This document shows, in pieces, positions 55,992-64,000 of a stretch of DNA of 64,000 nt (positions are counted from its first letter, which is position 1; the number at the start of each line of letters is the position of its first letter). The DNA is from Oscillospiraceae bacterium. GTDB lineage: Bacteria > Bacillota > Clostridia > Oscillospirales > Acutalibacteraceae. The stretch is from contig CACYHA010000001.1 in the NCBI GenBank assembly GCA_902774035.1, positions 34,929 through 98,928 of the forward strand. The letters are read 5' to 3'. The position numbers and the translations under genes were made by a program. The notes under the pieces were generated by a model that was not told the DNA's origin, made no database searches, and saw only the letters and a program-made list of their open reading frames with translations.

Positions 55992-57455
55992 TCACGCAAG
56001 CGGAATGGTAAAGGAGAATTGCACGTATTCTCCCTCTTTTCCGGTGGCCTTGATTTCGCCGTCGTGCATGTTGATGATGGTTTTGACGATATAAAGACCC
56101 AGGCCGACGCCTTTCACATCGAAGGAGCGGGACTTGTCAACCTTATAGAATCGTTCAAAAATACGGGAGAGCTCGCTTGGGTCGACCGATCCGGTGTTGC
56201 GGATGCTGACATAGGTGAGCGTTGCGGTGTTTTTGGCGCGGATGGAGATCGTTCCACCCTCCGGCGTGAACTTCACCGCGTTGTCCAGGAGATTATAGAT
56301 CACCTGCTGGAGCAGGTCGCGGTCGGCGTTCGCGGTGACGGAGCCCATGTTTTCGAATCCGACGACCTGAATGTGCTTTTTGTTGATCGCCGGCTCAAAG
56401 GGGAGCAATGTCTCAAAGATCTGGGCGCCGATGTCGTAACGGATCGGGCTGAGATTGACTTCGCCGGCTTCGATCTTGGAAAGGTTGAGCATGGAAACCA
56501 CGATGCGCGACAGGCGCTTGACCTCTTTGGAAACAACAAGCAGATATTCCCGCTCGCGCTCCGGAGGGATCGTACCGTCCAGGATGCCGTCAATGAAGCC
56601 GCTGATGGTGGTCATCGGCGTTTTCAGCTCGTGCGAGACATTGGCGATAAAGCTGCGCTGCGCTTCTTCCTCAATGGCGAGTTCGTCCGCCATCTGGTTG
56701 AGCCCTTTCGCAAATTCGCTGAGATATCCCTTTTTATAGCTTTCGTTGGCGCGGTGCTGAAATTCGCCTTTGGCAAAGTGCTTTGTCACTTCTTCCATCT
56801 CGTTGAGCGGCTGTGTGATGCCGCGGGAGAAGAAAAAGATGATGACAAAGCTCAAAATCACGGCGGCGATCAGCGAGAAGAAAAAGATCTGCAAAATGCT
56901 CAGCACATAGGGGAGCAGACCTGTGATGGCGTCTTCCACACCGAAGATCACGCCCTGGCTCCGGTCGTCCACATTGACGGGACTTGCAACCACGAATTTT
57001 CCGATGCCGAACACGTCGTTGCCGACATAATCCATAAAGCCGTGCGACATGGCTTTTTTCAAAAAATCATCGGTGATCTTCATTTCGGCATGGTATTCGC
57101 AGTCGCTCTTTTTTCGGATCCGTCCGCAGTCCTTGCAGGCAATGACCCTGCCGTTTTCGCCGACAAGAAAGAAATCGGAGTCCGTTGCCGCGGAAACCAG
57201 CCGCAGCGTTTCCACAAAGTCGTCAAAGTTTTCTTTCTTTTCAAAGCCGTCTACCGCATAGAGCTTTTGTACCGATTCCACGATCATCTTTGCGTTGCCG
57301 GAAAGCGCCTCGGTTTTTTCGTTCCACCACTGGCTGGCGGTGAACACGATCATGAGAATGCCGAGCAGGATCAGAGACAGCACAACAATGAGCGATGTAA
57401 AACCGAAATAGCGCCGGAAAACGGCGTTGTTCAGCTTCTTTCTTGTTTTTTTCAA
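55992..57455 (-). CDS. Sensor histidine kinase (PhoR/ResE-like)
   Basis: A 487-residue kinase. The first helix (~20-40) and second helix (~195-220) flank an extracellular sensor domain of ~150 residues with a Cys pair (ACKDCGRIRKKSDC) that may bind metal or form disulfides. HAMP follows, then the HisKA box FIANVSHELKTPMTTISGF (phospho-His) and an ATPase domain with N box NLLDNAVKF, and G boxes GVGLGLYIVKTI. The start is taken as TTG 57455 because GGGAGGG lies just upstream; the earlier ATG at 57491 would place that site inside the gene. The cognate regulator gene is 66 bp upstream. Confidence 0.92.
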   Translation of the reverse strand: MKKTRKKLNNAVFRRYFGFTSLIVVLSLILLGILMIVFTASQWWNEKTEALSGNAKMIVESVQKLYAVDGFEKKENFDDFVETLRLVSAATDSDFFLVGENGRVIACKDCGRIRKKSDCEYHAEMKITDDFLKKAMSHGFMDYVGNDVFGIGKFVVASPVNVDDRSQGVIFGVEDAITGLLPYVLSILQIFFFSLIAAVILSFVIIFFFSRGITQPLNEMEEVTKHFAKGEFQHRANESYKKGYLSEFAKGLNQMADELAIEEEAQRSFIANVSHELKTPMTTISGFIDGILDGTIPPEREREYLLVVSKEVKRLSRIVVSMLNLSKIEAGEVNLSPIRYDIGAQIFETLLPFEPAINKKHIQVVGFENMGSVTANADRDLLQQVIYNLLDNAVKFTPEGGTISIRAKNTATLTYVSIRNTGSVDPSELSRIFERFYKVDKSRSFDVKGVGLGLYIVKTIINMHDGEIKATGKEGEYVQFSFTIPLA

Positions 57456-57521
57456 GAGAAAACCCTCCCTCAGCACAAAGAAGACAGGCACATATTACAG
57501 TGCCTGTTCCTTTTTGTTCTT

Positions 57522-58211
57522 TCAGTCTTTGGTTTCAAAACGGTAGCCGACGCCCCAAACCGTGCGCAGTTCCCATTTGTCCGAAGCGCCCGCCAGCTTT
57601 TCGCGCAAGCGCTTGATATGCACATCCACGGTGCGGGAGTCTCCGTAATAATCGAAGCCCCAGACCTCGTCAAGGAGTTGGTCGCGGGTGAACACGCGGT
57701 TGGGATTCTTTGCAAGATGATAGATGAGTTCCAGCTCCTTCGGCGGGGTATTGATGTGCACGCCGCCGACCTTCATCTCGTAGTTTGTGAGATTGATGGA
57801 AAGGTTCTCATAGTGGACCTCTTTGGTTTCTTCGGCGTTGCTGGTGGCCGAACGGCGAAGCACGGCCTTGATCCGCGCGATGACTTCTTTTGCGTCGAAG
57901 GGTTTCACAACGTAATCGTCCGCGCCGAGCTCTAGACCGAGGACACGGTCAAAGACCTCGCCCTTTGCGGTGAGCATGATGATGCGCGCGTCGGAAAACT
58001 TGCGGATCTCGCGGCAGACCTGCCAGCCGTCCAGCTTCGGCAGCATGATATCGAGCAGGACGAGGGCGGGGGATTCTTCGCGGAAAAGCTCCAGCGCGGC
58101 CTGCCCGTCGTTTGCGATCACAACGGAATATCCTTCCTTTTCAAGATAAAGGCGAAGCAGCTCGCAGATGTTAAGGTCGTCATCAACAACAAGAATTTTT
58201 TCGGCAGCCAT
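57522..58211 (-). CDS. OmpR/PhoB-family response regulator
   Basis: A 229-residue regulator. The receiver domain has the acidic pair VVDDD, phospho-acceptor Asp in VLLDIMLPKLDG, Thr in IIMLTAKG and Lys in DYVVKPFD. The winged-helix effector ends with the typical DVHIKRLREKL and RTVWGVGYRFE. AGGAG lies before the ATG. It forms the pair with the downstream kinase, and htrA follows that, giving a regulator-kinase-protease order that suggests an envelope-stress circuit. Confidence 0.95.
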   Translation of the reverse strand: MAAEKILVVDDDLNICELLRLYLEKEGYSVVIANDGQAALELFREESPALVLLDIMLPKLDGWQVCREIRKFSDARIIMLTAKGEVFDRVLGLELGADDYVVKPFDAKEVIARIKAVLRRSATSNAEETKEVHYENLSINLTNYEMKVGGVHINTPPKELELIYHLAKNPNRVFTRDQLLDEVWGFDYYGDSRTVDVHIKRLREKLAGASDKWELRTVWGVGYRFETKD

Positions 58212-58313
58212 GGTCGTTCTCCTTCGTGATTTGATTTGATACTATATTCATAGCAAAGAAACTTTAAATTGACTTTATTATATGTAAAAGAATGTCAAAA
58301 ACCCGGGCTTTTT

Positions 58314-60059
58314 TTACATTTTTTCCGGCGCGTCCACACGCAGCATGGTCAGAATGCTGAACAGTGTGTCCCTGACGCAGTTGCAAAGGCACAAACGCGC
58401 CTGCATGAGAGCCTCGTCCTCCACATTGACGCGGCAGGCGTTGTAGAACTTGTGGAACAGCGTCGCAAGATCCGTACAGTAATGCGTGACCTTTGCCGGG
58501 TCATAGTTTTTTGCGGCGTGAATGATCACGTCCGGCAGGGTGGAAAGATAGGTGATGAGGGCGGTTTCCTCCGGCGCCGTGAGCAGCATCAGCTCTTCCC
58601 GTGTGCATTCCCGGGCGGATTTTCCTTCCTGTGCCAGCTTTGCAAGAATACTGTGGATGCGTGCGTGGGCATACTGACAATAGTAGACCGGGTTCTGCGC
58701 GCTCTGTTCCACGGCAAGATCCAGATCGAAGTCCATCAGTGAGCCGGGTTCGCGCATGTTGAACAGGAAACGCACCGCGTCGATGGGTACTTCTTCCAGA
58801 AGATCCACCAGCGTGATGGCCTTGCCGGTGCGCTTGGACATACGCACGACCTCGCCGTCGCGCATCAGCCGCACAAACTGCATCAGAAGAATGTCCAGCC
58901 GCTCCGGGTCGAGGCCGATGGCCTTCATGGCGCCCTTCATGCGGGCAACGTGGCCGTGGTGGTCTGCGCCCCAGACGTCGATGGCCTTGTCGAACCCGCG
59001 CTTTTCCAGTTTGTTGCGGTGGTAGGCGATGTCCGCGGCAAAGTAGGTCGGGTTGCCGTTGGTGCGCACGAGGACGTCGTCCTTCAGCTCGAGCTTGTCG
59101 ATCTCCTCCTGCGTTTTTCCCTGAGAAAGCAGCATCTCGGTTTGCACCTCAATGTTCTTATACCACAACGCGCCGTCCTTCTCATAGGTGTAGCCGTTTT
59201 TCGTCAGCAGGTCGATGGTGTCCTTCAGCTCGCCGTCGCTGTGCAGGACAGATTCGTGGAACCAGGTGTCATATTGAATGCGATAGGTCTCCATCGCGCT
59301 TTTCATGTTCTGAATGTTTTTCGGCAGGGCGAAATCGACCAGCGCCTTGCGGCGTTCCGCTTCGCTCGCGTTCAGATATTTGTCGCCGTGAATCGCGGCG
59401 AACTCCTTCGCGCGTTCGATGATATCCTCGCCGTGATAGCTGTCTTCCGGAAGAACGACGTTTTCTTCGCCGAGGAAGAGCTGCCGATAGCGGATGTCGA
59501 GCGACAAGGCGAATTTTTCGATTTGGTTGCCCGCGTCGTTGATATAGAACTCGCGGTGAACACGGTAGCCTGCGTAATCCATCACGCCGGCAAGGCAGTC
59601 GCCGAGCGCGCCGCCCCGGGCGTTGCCCATGTGCATCGGGCCGGTGGGGTTTGCGGAAACAAACTCAATGTTGATCTTTTTGCCCCGGCCGTAATCGCTT
59701 CTGCCGTAGTTTTTCCCGGCGCTGCGGACATCCAGCAGGACGTCGGCGTAGTAAGCCGGGCTGAAATAAAAATTGATGAAGCCCGGGCCTGCGACCTTCA
59801 CACGGGCAAAATAGGAATCGGCAAGATCCATGTTGGCCGTCAGCGCTTCGGCGATCCTGCGCGGCGCAAGGCGCATCGTGCGGGCATTGACCATGGCGGC
59901 GTTTGTGGAATAATCGCCGTTGGCCTTGTCTGCGGGCACTTCAATGTTGAAGGCGCTGAGCTCCCCGGCGGGCAGCTCGCCTTTGGCGTGCGCTTTTTCG
60001 GCTGCGGAAAGGATGCGGTCGCGGATTTGCTGTTGTGCTTTTTGTATGGTGAGCGTCAT
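58314..60059 (-). CDS. argS: Arginyl-tRNA synthetase
   Basis: A 581-residue class I synthetase charging tRNA-Arg, such as that at 31088. The N-terminal Arg-tRNA recognition domain is followed by the HIGH-type motif in FVSANPTGPMHMGNARGG (here HMGN), and a KMSKS-like site in RMSKRTGKAITLVDLLEE. The DALR anticodon domain closes the protein. The length is normal. GGAGG lies 7-8 bp before the ATG. It is 4 bp downstream of the DUF1934 gene, an adjacency I recall as conserved in Firmicutes. Confidence 0.97.
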   Translation of the reverse strand: MTLTIQKAQQQIRDRILSAAEKAHAKGELPAGELSAFNIEVPADKANGDYSTNAAMVNARTMRLAPRRIAEALTANMDLADSYFARVKVAGPGFINFYFSPAYYADVLLDVRSAGKNYGRSDYGRGKKINIEFVSANPTGPMHMGNARGGALGDCLAGVMDYAGYRVHREFYINDAGNQIEKFALSLDIRYRQLFLGEENVVLPEDSYHGEDIIERAKEFAAIHGDKYLNASEAERRKALVDFALPKNIQNMKSAMETYRIQYDTWFHESVLHSDGELKDTIDLLTKNGYTYEKDGALWYKNIEVQTEMLLSQGKTQEEIDKLELKDDVLVRTNGNPTYFAADIAYHRNKLEKRGFDKAIDVWGADHHGHVARMKGAMKAIGLDPERLDILLMQFVRLMRDGEVVRMSKRTGKAITLVDLLEEVPIDAVRFLFNMREPGSLMDFDLDLAVEQSAQNPVYYCQYAHARIHSILAKLAQEGKSARECTREELMLLTAPEETALITYLSTLPDVIIHAAKNYDPAKVTHYCTDLATLFHKFYNACRVNVEDEALMQARLCLCNCVRDTLFSILTMLRVDAPEKM

Positions 60060-60063
60060 GGGT

Positions 60064-60528
60064 TCAACCTCCGTTGGGACGCGGTTTTACTGTGAATTTG
60101 AATTCGACCTCTCCGAGGGGAACCATGTCCACATCGGTGCAATAGCGGAAAATCAGGGTGCCGCCCTGCGCTTTCATGTCGGATTCCACCCGCAGGGCGC
60201 AAACGCCGATCATAAACGAGCCGTAGGGCGTGTCGTAATGGGTCAGGTGGCGAACATTCGGCTCGAGCACAAGGTTGGTCTGGTAATCGCCCTCGCGGGT
60301 CACGGTGACACGCCGGCCGTTTTCCACCTGAACATGGGTCACGGTGCCTTTGAGATCGCCGCCTGCGTCGGTATAGGTAATGGTATAGCTGTCCTGCGCC
60401 CATTCCAGCGCGGCGGGCGCCGTCATATCCAGCGATTCCTTTTGCCCCTCGATGGTTTGCACAGAATGAATGCTGACGAGGTAAGATTCCTCCAAAGAGA
60501 TCCGTCCTTTGTTTTGATTTCTTTTCAT
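60064..60528 (-). CDS. DUF1934 (YwiB-like) beta-barrel protein
   Basis: About 143-154 residues of the lipocalin-like DUF1934 family. Typical strands are YLVSIHSVQTIEGQKESLDM and YGSFMIGVCALRVESDM. The start is uncertain: ATG 60528 has no ribosome site, while TTG 60495 has AAAGGA 9-10 bp upstream and fits the family length. The function is unknown. It lies immediately upstream of argS, the arrangement seen in Bacillus ywiB-argS. Confidence 0.8.
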   Translation of the reverse strand: MKRNQNKGRISLEESYLVSIHSVQTIEGQKESLDMTAPAALEWAQDSYTITYTDAGGDLKGTVTHVQVENGRRVTVTREGDYQTNLVLEPNVRHLTHYDTPYGSFMIGVCALRVESDMKAQGGTLIFRYCTDVDMVPLGEVEFKFTVKPRPNGG

Positions 60529-60623
60529 TCTAACACAGTTTTTTATAAAAATCAATAAAAACCTTGCCAAAGAACGAATTATCATATAAAATAGAAATGC
60601 AAGAAACGAAAGGAGGCGCGACC

Positions 60624-62250
60624 ATGGCGGAAAACGGGATGCTCTATATTCAAACGCTGATGCAGCTTTTGCTCAACCATGCCCAGCAGTTTCCGGATAA
60701 ACGCGCCCTCCTTTACCGAACCGAGGACAACGGAACGGGAGCATATACCTACCGGGAGCTTCTGCTTGCGGTGCAGCGTCTCGGCAGCGCTCTGATGAAG
60801 CGCGATCTGGAGGGCCGCAACATCGCGATCATCGGAAGGAACTGCGTCAATTGGGCGCTGAGTTATTTTGCCGTGAGCTGCGGCGTCGGGGTCGTGGTTC
60901 CCGTGGAGCGGGAGATGCAGGAAGAAAGCCTCGTGAATATTCTGCATTACGCAGGCGTTCGCGCGCTCTTTGCGGACAAAGCGACGCTGACAAAGCTCGG
61001 CGCCATGCAGAAAAAGCTGCCGAAGCGGCTGATGATCTTCAGCCTCGAGGAATCCTCGCTCGCCGGGGAACCGACCTGCGCCGAACTGATGCGCGAGGGC
61101 GAAGCCCTGCTGAACGCCGGGTACGACCTGTTCACGCGCCGCCTGATCGACCCGGACGCCATGGCGTTTTTGCTGCGACAGCACGCTGTGTCTGCTCCCG
61201 CTGCATCACACCTATCAGGCCATTGCGCTGCTGACCACGCTTTATGCCGGCGGCTCCGCCGCGTTCTGCGAAAGCCTGCGCGATATGTCGAGGGATCTGA
61301 CCTTTTATCAGCCGACCGTGATCACGACAGTGCCGCTGATGCTGGAAAAGATGCACAAACGGATCATGACCCGCCTTTCCGCCCTCAGCGGACTGAAACG
61401 CAGCTTTGCAACGGGAAGAATGTCGTTCCTGATGCAGCGGTTCGAATGGAAGGACCTGCGAAAATATGTCTATTCCGCCGTGCACGAGGTGTTCGGCGGC
61501 CGCCTGCGCATGATCATCGTCGGCGCAGCTCCGCTGAACCCGGATGTGGCAAAGGATTTCGCATCCTTCGGTTATCCGGTGATCATCGGCTACGGCATGA
61601 CGGAATGTTCGCCCATCATCATGTGCAACAGCCCGGAAAATCCGCGGCCGGACGGCGTCGGAAAGCCGTTGGACACCGTGCAAGTGATTCTGGAAAATAC
61701 CGACGACAGCGGAGCGGGGGAGATCTGCGTCAAAGGACCGATGGTGATGCTCGGCTACTATAAAAACAAAAAAGCCACGCAGCAGGCGCTGCAAAACGGC
61801 TGGCTGCGCACCGGGGATCTCGGCTGCTGCGACAGCGACGGCAATTACCATATCACGGGCCGCAGCAAAAACGTGATCGTGACCAAGGGCGGCAAAAACA
61901 TCTACCCCGAAGAGATCGAATACTATCTGAACCGGGATCCGATGGTGCTGGAATCGCTGATCTTCAATGACTCCGACGCTTCGGATGAGAGCGTTGCCGC
62001 AACGGTCGTGCCGGATGAGGAAGCGATCAAGGAGCGCCTGCACAAGGAAAAACTCACCGAGGACGATATCCAGTCCGCTGTGGATGAATCGGTGCGGCGC
62101 ATCAACCGCCGTCTGCCGGCTTATAAGGCGATCCGCCGCGTCTTTATCCGCAAAAAAGCGCTGGATAAGAACGAACTGCAAAAAGTGCGGCGGCCGAAGC
62201 GCGGCCGGGAATCGCCGGAGGGCGAAACGAATCCCGACGAAACGTCGTGA
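60624..62250 (+). pseudogene. Long-chain acyl-CoA synthetase-like AMP-forming ligase, internal deletion plus frameshift
   Basis: Two frames together make one ligase. From ATG 60624 (AAAGGAGG upstream) the N-domain runs to DPDAMAFLLRQ near 61180; the protein then continues in another frame from LCLLPLHHTYQAIALLTTLY to the end at 62250. Between these halves the family should have the adenylate P-loop (FTSGTTGxxKG) and ~30 more residues, and all of this is gone. Downstream motifs survive: YGMTECSPIIMCN, GWLRTGDLG, GRSKNVIVTKGGKNIYPEEIE. A deletion of about 100-130 bp that is not a multiple of three explains both facts. An assembly error is possible but less likely. Confidence 0.85.
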
Positions 62251-62279
62251 TTGAAAAGGAAAACATCAAAAAAAGAGAT

Positions 62280-62319
62280 AGTGCTTTTTGCAGAGGAATT
62301 CTGTAAAAAGCACTTTCCT
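62280..62319 (+). terminator. Terminator after the ligase pseudogene
   Basis: A 15-bp stem (62280-62294 with 62300-62314, one G-T), a GGAAT loop and TTCCTTTTT. Confidence 0.8.
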
Positions 62320-62408
62320 TTTTGTTCCGTTTTGAGTGACAGCTCACTCAAAAGGCAATTTCAACAAAATCTTAAGAAAATATTTAGATATTTTTCTTGC
62401 CAAAACGC

Positions 62409-62437
62409 TGGACAAATCCAAAAGAATCTGCTATGAT
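62409..62437 (+). promoter_or_regulatory. Promoter of the E2-like acyltransferase gene
   Basis: -35 TGGACA (62409-62414), a 17-bp spacer and -10 TATGAT (62432-62437), leaving a ~100-nt leader with no recognised element. Confidence 0.6.
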
Positions 62438-62543
62438 AGGGATGGAAATTAACAAACGGTTCACAAAGTTTAAGATTTATTTAAAGTTTATCGGCTATAC
62501 TCAACCAAAAGATATGAACAAACTATGTAAAGGAGCACGCAGA

Positions 62544-63515
62544 ATGAAGATCATCAATACGGAATTCTTTGCCATTCAAAGAAAAATCGTCGCGAATGTC
62601 ACAACCGAATCGTGGCAGAATGTGCCCCATGTTTCCTATATGTATGAGCCGGACGTGACCGCGTTTTTTGCCGAGTATAAACGGCTGAACCGCAACCGCA
62701 GCGGAGAAAACAAGATCACCCTCAACACGTTGATGCTGCGGGTGATCGCCGAGGGTCTCAAGGCGGCGCCGATCATGAATTCCCACATCGAATTCAACCG
62801 CAGGCTCGTGCGCGGCCGTATCGACACCTTTGAAAACATCGACATTTCCATGCCGACGATCCTTCCCAACGGCGAGATGATGACGATCAATCTGCACGAT
62901 TTCGGCAACAAGAATCTTGACGAGATGACGGCTTACATCAACGACGTCCGCCGCCGCGCCGAAAAAACCAATCTTGCCGAAGCGATGTACTCCGTTTCCA
63001 TCGACAACACGTTGAAGAACCTGAGAAAAGGCAGGATCTTTCAGACCATCGGCCGCATTTACGGCGCGAACGTCGGCAACAGCAAGGCCAAGCACCTGAC
63101 CGGCAGACGCAAAAAGGAATACGAGGCGATCCCGGCAACGGAACGTCTGACGCTCGACGATCTGAAGCAGGGGACGGTCACGGTTTCCAACATCGGTTCC
63201 ACCTATCTCGGTCAGAAGGGCGCCATGGCGCTTTTGGAGATCGTTCCGCCCCAGGTCTGCGCCATCTCCGTGGGCGCGGTGCAGGATAAGCCGATGGTTG
63301 TGAAGGATTCCAAGGGCAACAAGGACATCGAGGCCAGAAGCGTGCTGCCCCTTTGCATCGCGTTTGACCACAGAGCGCTCGATTTTGCCGACATCGTTCC
63401 CTTCATGAAACGGCTGGACGAGATCTTTGAAGATCCCACCGTCATCCATTCCTGGATCAGCGACGAGAGCAGAGAGGCCGACCGCCGCAAGGATTATCTG
63501 ACGGTCGTTGCCTGA
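62544..63515 (+). CDS. E2-type acyltransferase catalytic domain without lipoyl domain
   Basis: A 323-residue protein equal to the chloramphenicol-acetyltransferase-like catalytic core of 2-oxoacid dehydrogenase E2 subunits. Family segments are VTVSNIGSTYLGQKGAMALLEIVPPQVCAISVG and LPLCIAFDHRALDFADIVPFMKRL, where the catalytic His is in DHRxxD (usually HRxxDG; here the Gly is Phe). There is no N-terminal lipoyl or E1/E3-binding domain, and no E1 or E3 genes are nearby. ATG 62544 has AAAGGAGC 8 bp upstream; an ATG at 62397 precedes the promoter. It is probably a stand-alone acyltransferase with unknown acceptor. Confidence 0.82.
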   Translation: MKIINTEFFAIQRKIVANVTTESWQNVPHVSYMYEPDVTAFFAEYKRLNRNRSGENKITLNTLMLRVIAEGLKAAPIMNSHIEFNRRLVRGRIDTFENIDISMPTILPNGEMMTINLHDFGNKNLDEMTAYINDVRRRAEKTNLAEAMYSVSIDNTLKNLRKGRIFQTIGRIYGANVGNSKAKHLTGRRKKEYEAIPATERLTLDDLKQGTVTVSNIGSTYLGQKGAMALLEIVPPQVCAISVGAVQDKPMVVKDSKGNKDIEARSVLPLCIAFDHRALDFADIVPFMKRLDEIFEDPTVIHSWISDESREADRRKDYLTVVA

Positions 63516-63531
63516 ACGAAAAACAAAAAAG

Positions 63532-63570
63532 AAAAGGACACTTTTGCTCGTTTGAAAGTGTCCTTTTTTG
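63532..63570 (+). terminator. Terminator of the acyltransferase gene
   Basis: A 13-bp stem (63532-63544 with 63555-63567), followed by TT and G. Confidence 0.85.
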
Positions 63571-63694
63571 TATGCTCGTTTCAGTTTGTTTCGCTTTTCT
63601 GCAACAAAACAAGGGGCAACGGGGTCCTTACGGAAGGAATCCCAAGGCTTTGCCCCCTGATCCATTCATCGGATGGTCTGTTTGCAAAAAAGAA

Positions 63695-63979
63695 TCAGCC
63701 TTCCTGCTCCTCTTTCATCTGTGCAAAACAGTTGCTGCAATATACGTCTCTGCCTTCGGTCGGGCGGAAGGGAACCTTTGCTTCGCCGCCGCATCTTGCG
63801 CAGGTCGCAATAAAGAATTCGCGCTCCGGCTTTGCGGCGTTTTTGCGGGCAACACGGCAGGCTTTGCAGCGCTGCGGCTCGTTCTGAAAGCCCTTTTCGG
63901 CGTAGAATTCCTGTTCGCCGGCGGTGAAAACGAATTCATTTCCGCAGTCTTTGCAAATGAGTGTTTTGTCTTCGTACAT
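63695..63979 (-). CDS. Zinc-ribbon protein with four Cys pairs
   Basis: A 94-residue protein with Cys pairs in LICKDCGNEF, PQRCKACRVARK, ATCARCGGEAKV and VYCSNCFAQM, which can bind two zinc ions. The GEQEFYAEKGFQNEPQRCKACR segment is the proposed probable zinc-binding (zinc_ribbon_4/CxxC) domain common in Clostridia and Chloroflexi. It may bind nucleic acid; the role is unknown. GAGAGG lies upstream of the ATG. A GC-rich hairpin region lies between its 3' end and the acyltransferase terminator. Confidence 0.85.
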   Translation of the reverse strand: MYEDKTLICKDCGNEFVFTAGEQEFYAEKGFQNEPQRCKACRVARKNAAKPEREFFIATCARCGGEAKVPFRPTEGRDVYCSNCFAQMKEEQEG

Positions 63980-64000
63980 ACTTCGGTACCTCTCTTGTTT

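Noticed and set aside
56019-57935. 638-codon frame antisense to the histidine kinase and regulator
   Set aside because: It spans two genes on the other strand, and no fold signal is seen.
63610-63660. GC-rich hairpin region as a fifth cloverleaf copy
   Set aside because: It forms only one imperfect nested stem (GGGGCAA with TTTGCCCC and an inner AAGG hairpin), not an outer stem with three arms.

Overview
The window reads as chromosomal DNA of a Gram-positive, anaerobic Firmicute of class Clostridia, probably an Oscillospiraceae/Ruminococcaceae-type gut bacterium. The reasons are consensus sigma-A promoters (TTGACA-17-TATAAT), strong AGGAGG ribosome sites, frequent TTG starts, and a gene set that includes an RNase M5-like Toprim protein, a DUF4364 regulator, a YtrA-type GntR module, PspC, a rubredoxin and many plant-polysaccharide enzymes. 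Base composition is GC-rich by eye, except for one clearly AT-rich block at about 46.6-51.1 kb. Assignment below class level is inference, because there is no rRNA here.

Layout. 0-5 kb: the tail of a cell-wall amidase, a Gfo/Idh/MocA oxidoreductase, a GH127 arabinofuranosidase and a lipoprotein. 5-9.7 kb: housekeeping run PRTase-comEC-holA-RNase M5-like-ispF. 9.7-12.7 kb: a zinc-uptake operon (zur-znuC-znuB/znuA fusion) behind a 9-1-9 Fur-family operator. 12.7-17.1 kb: rfbC-rfbD converging on a membrane-anchored GH43 protein and a DUF4364 protein. 17.1-22 kb: a compact operon of two unknown proteins, a ClpP-type protease with an intact catalytic triad, a soluble VirD4/TraG-like ATPase, a 58-residue protein and a membrane HExxH peptidase. 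No other conjugation, phage or Clp genes are near, and this is my main candidate for an undescribed system. 22-25.7 kb: a HAD phosphatase, a CsoR-like repressor facing a two-gene membrane unit that carries a matching operator, an autoregulated TetR gene with a methyltransferase, and a rubredoxin. 25.9-31 kb: GH13 alpha-glucosidase, phosphohexomutase and envelope proteins. 31.0-31.4 kb: four tRNAs (Gly-Arg-His-Gln). 31.4-46.5 kb: GntR/ABC module, lipase-like hydrolase, a large GH36-like protein, citrate synthase, AEC transporter, lgt-folD-pspC-PPTase, then a GPH sugar transporter with a GH16 glucanase. 46.6-54 kb: an accessory zone with a decayed IS200/IS605 end, a TIR-NACHT-TPR protein (a bacterial NLR-like defence candidate), IS3 and IS256 relics, a secreted lipase-like protein, and a truncated tyrosine recombinase beside tRNA-Pro. 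54-64 kb: HtrA with a two-component system, argS with DUF1934, a broken acyl-CoA synthetase, an E2-type acyltransferase lacking a lipoyl domain, and a zinc-ribbon protein.

A second unexpected pattern is a dispersed family of four GC-rich intergenic elements (1859-1947, 14157-14305, 25706-25867, 33348-33499). Each folds on paper into a four-way junction: one outer stem and three arms, with no or almost no unpaired bases at the junction. The arm sequences differ while pairing is kept, and many loops are GNA triloops closed by C-G. This points to a structure under selection, plausibly in single-stranded DNA.
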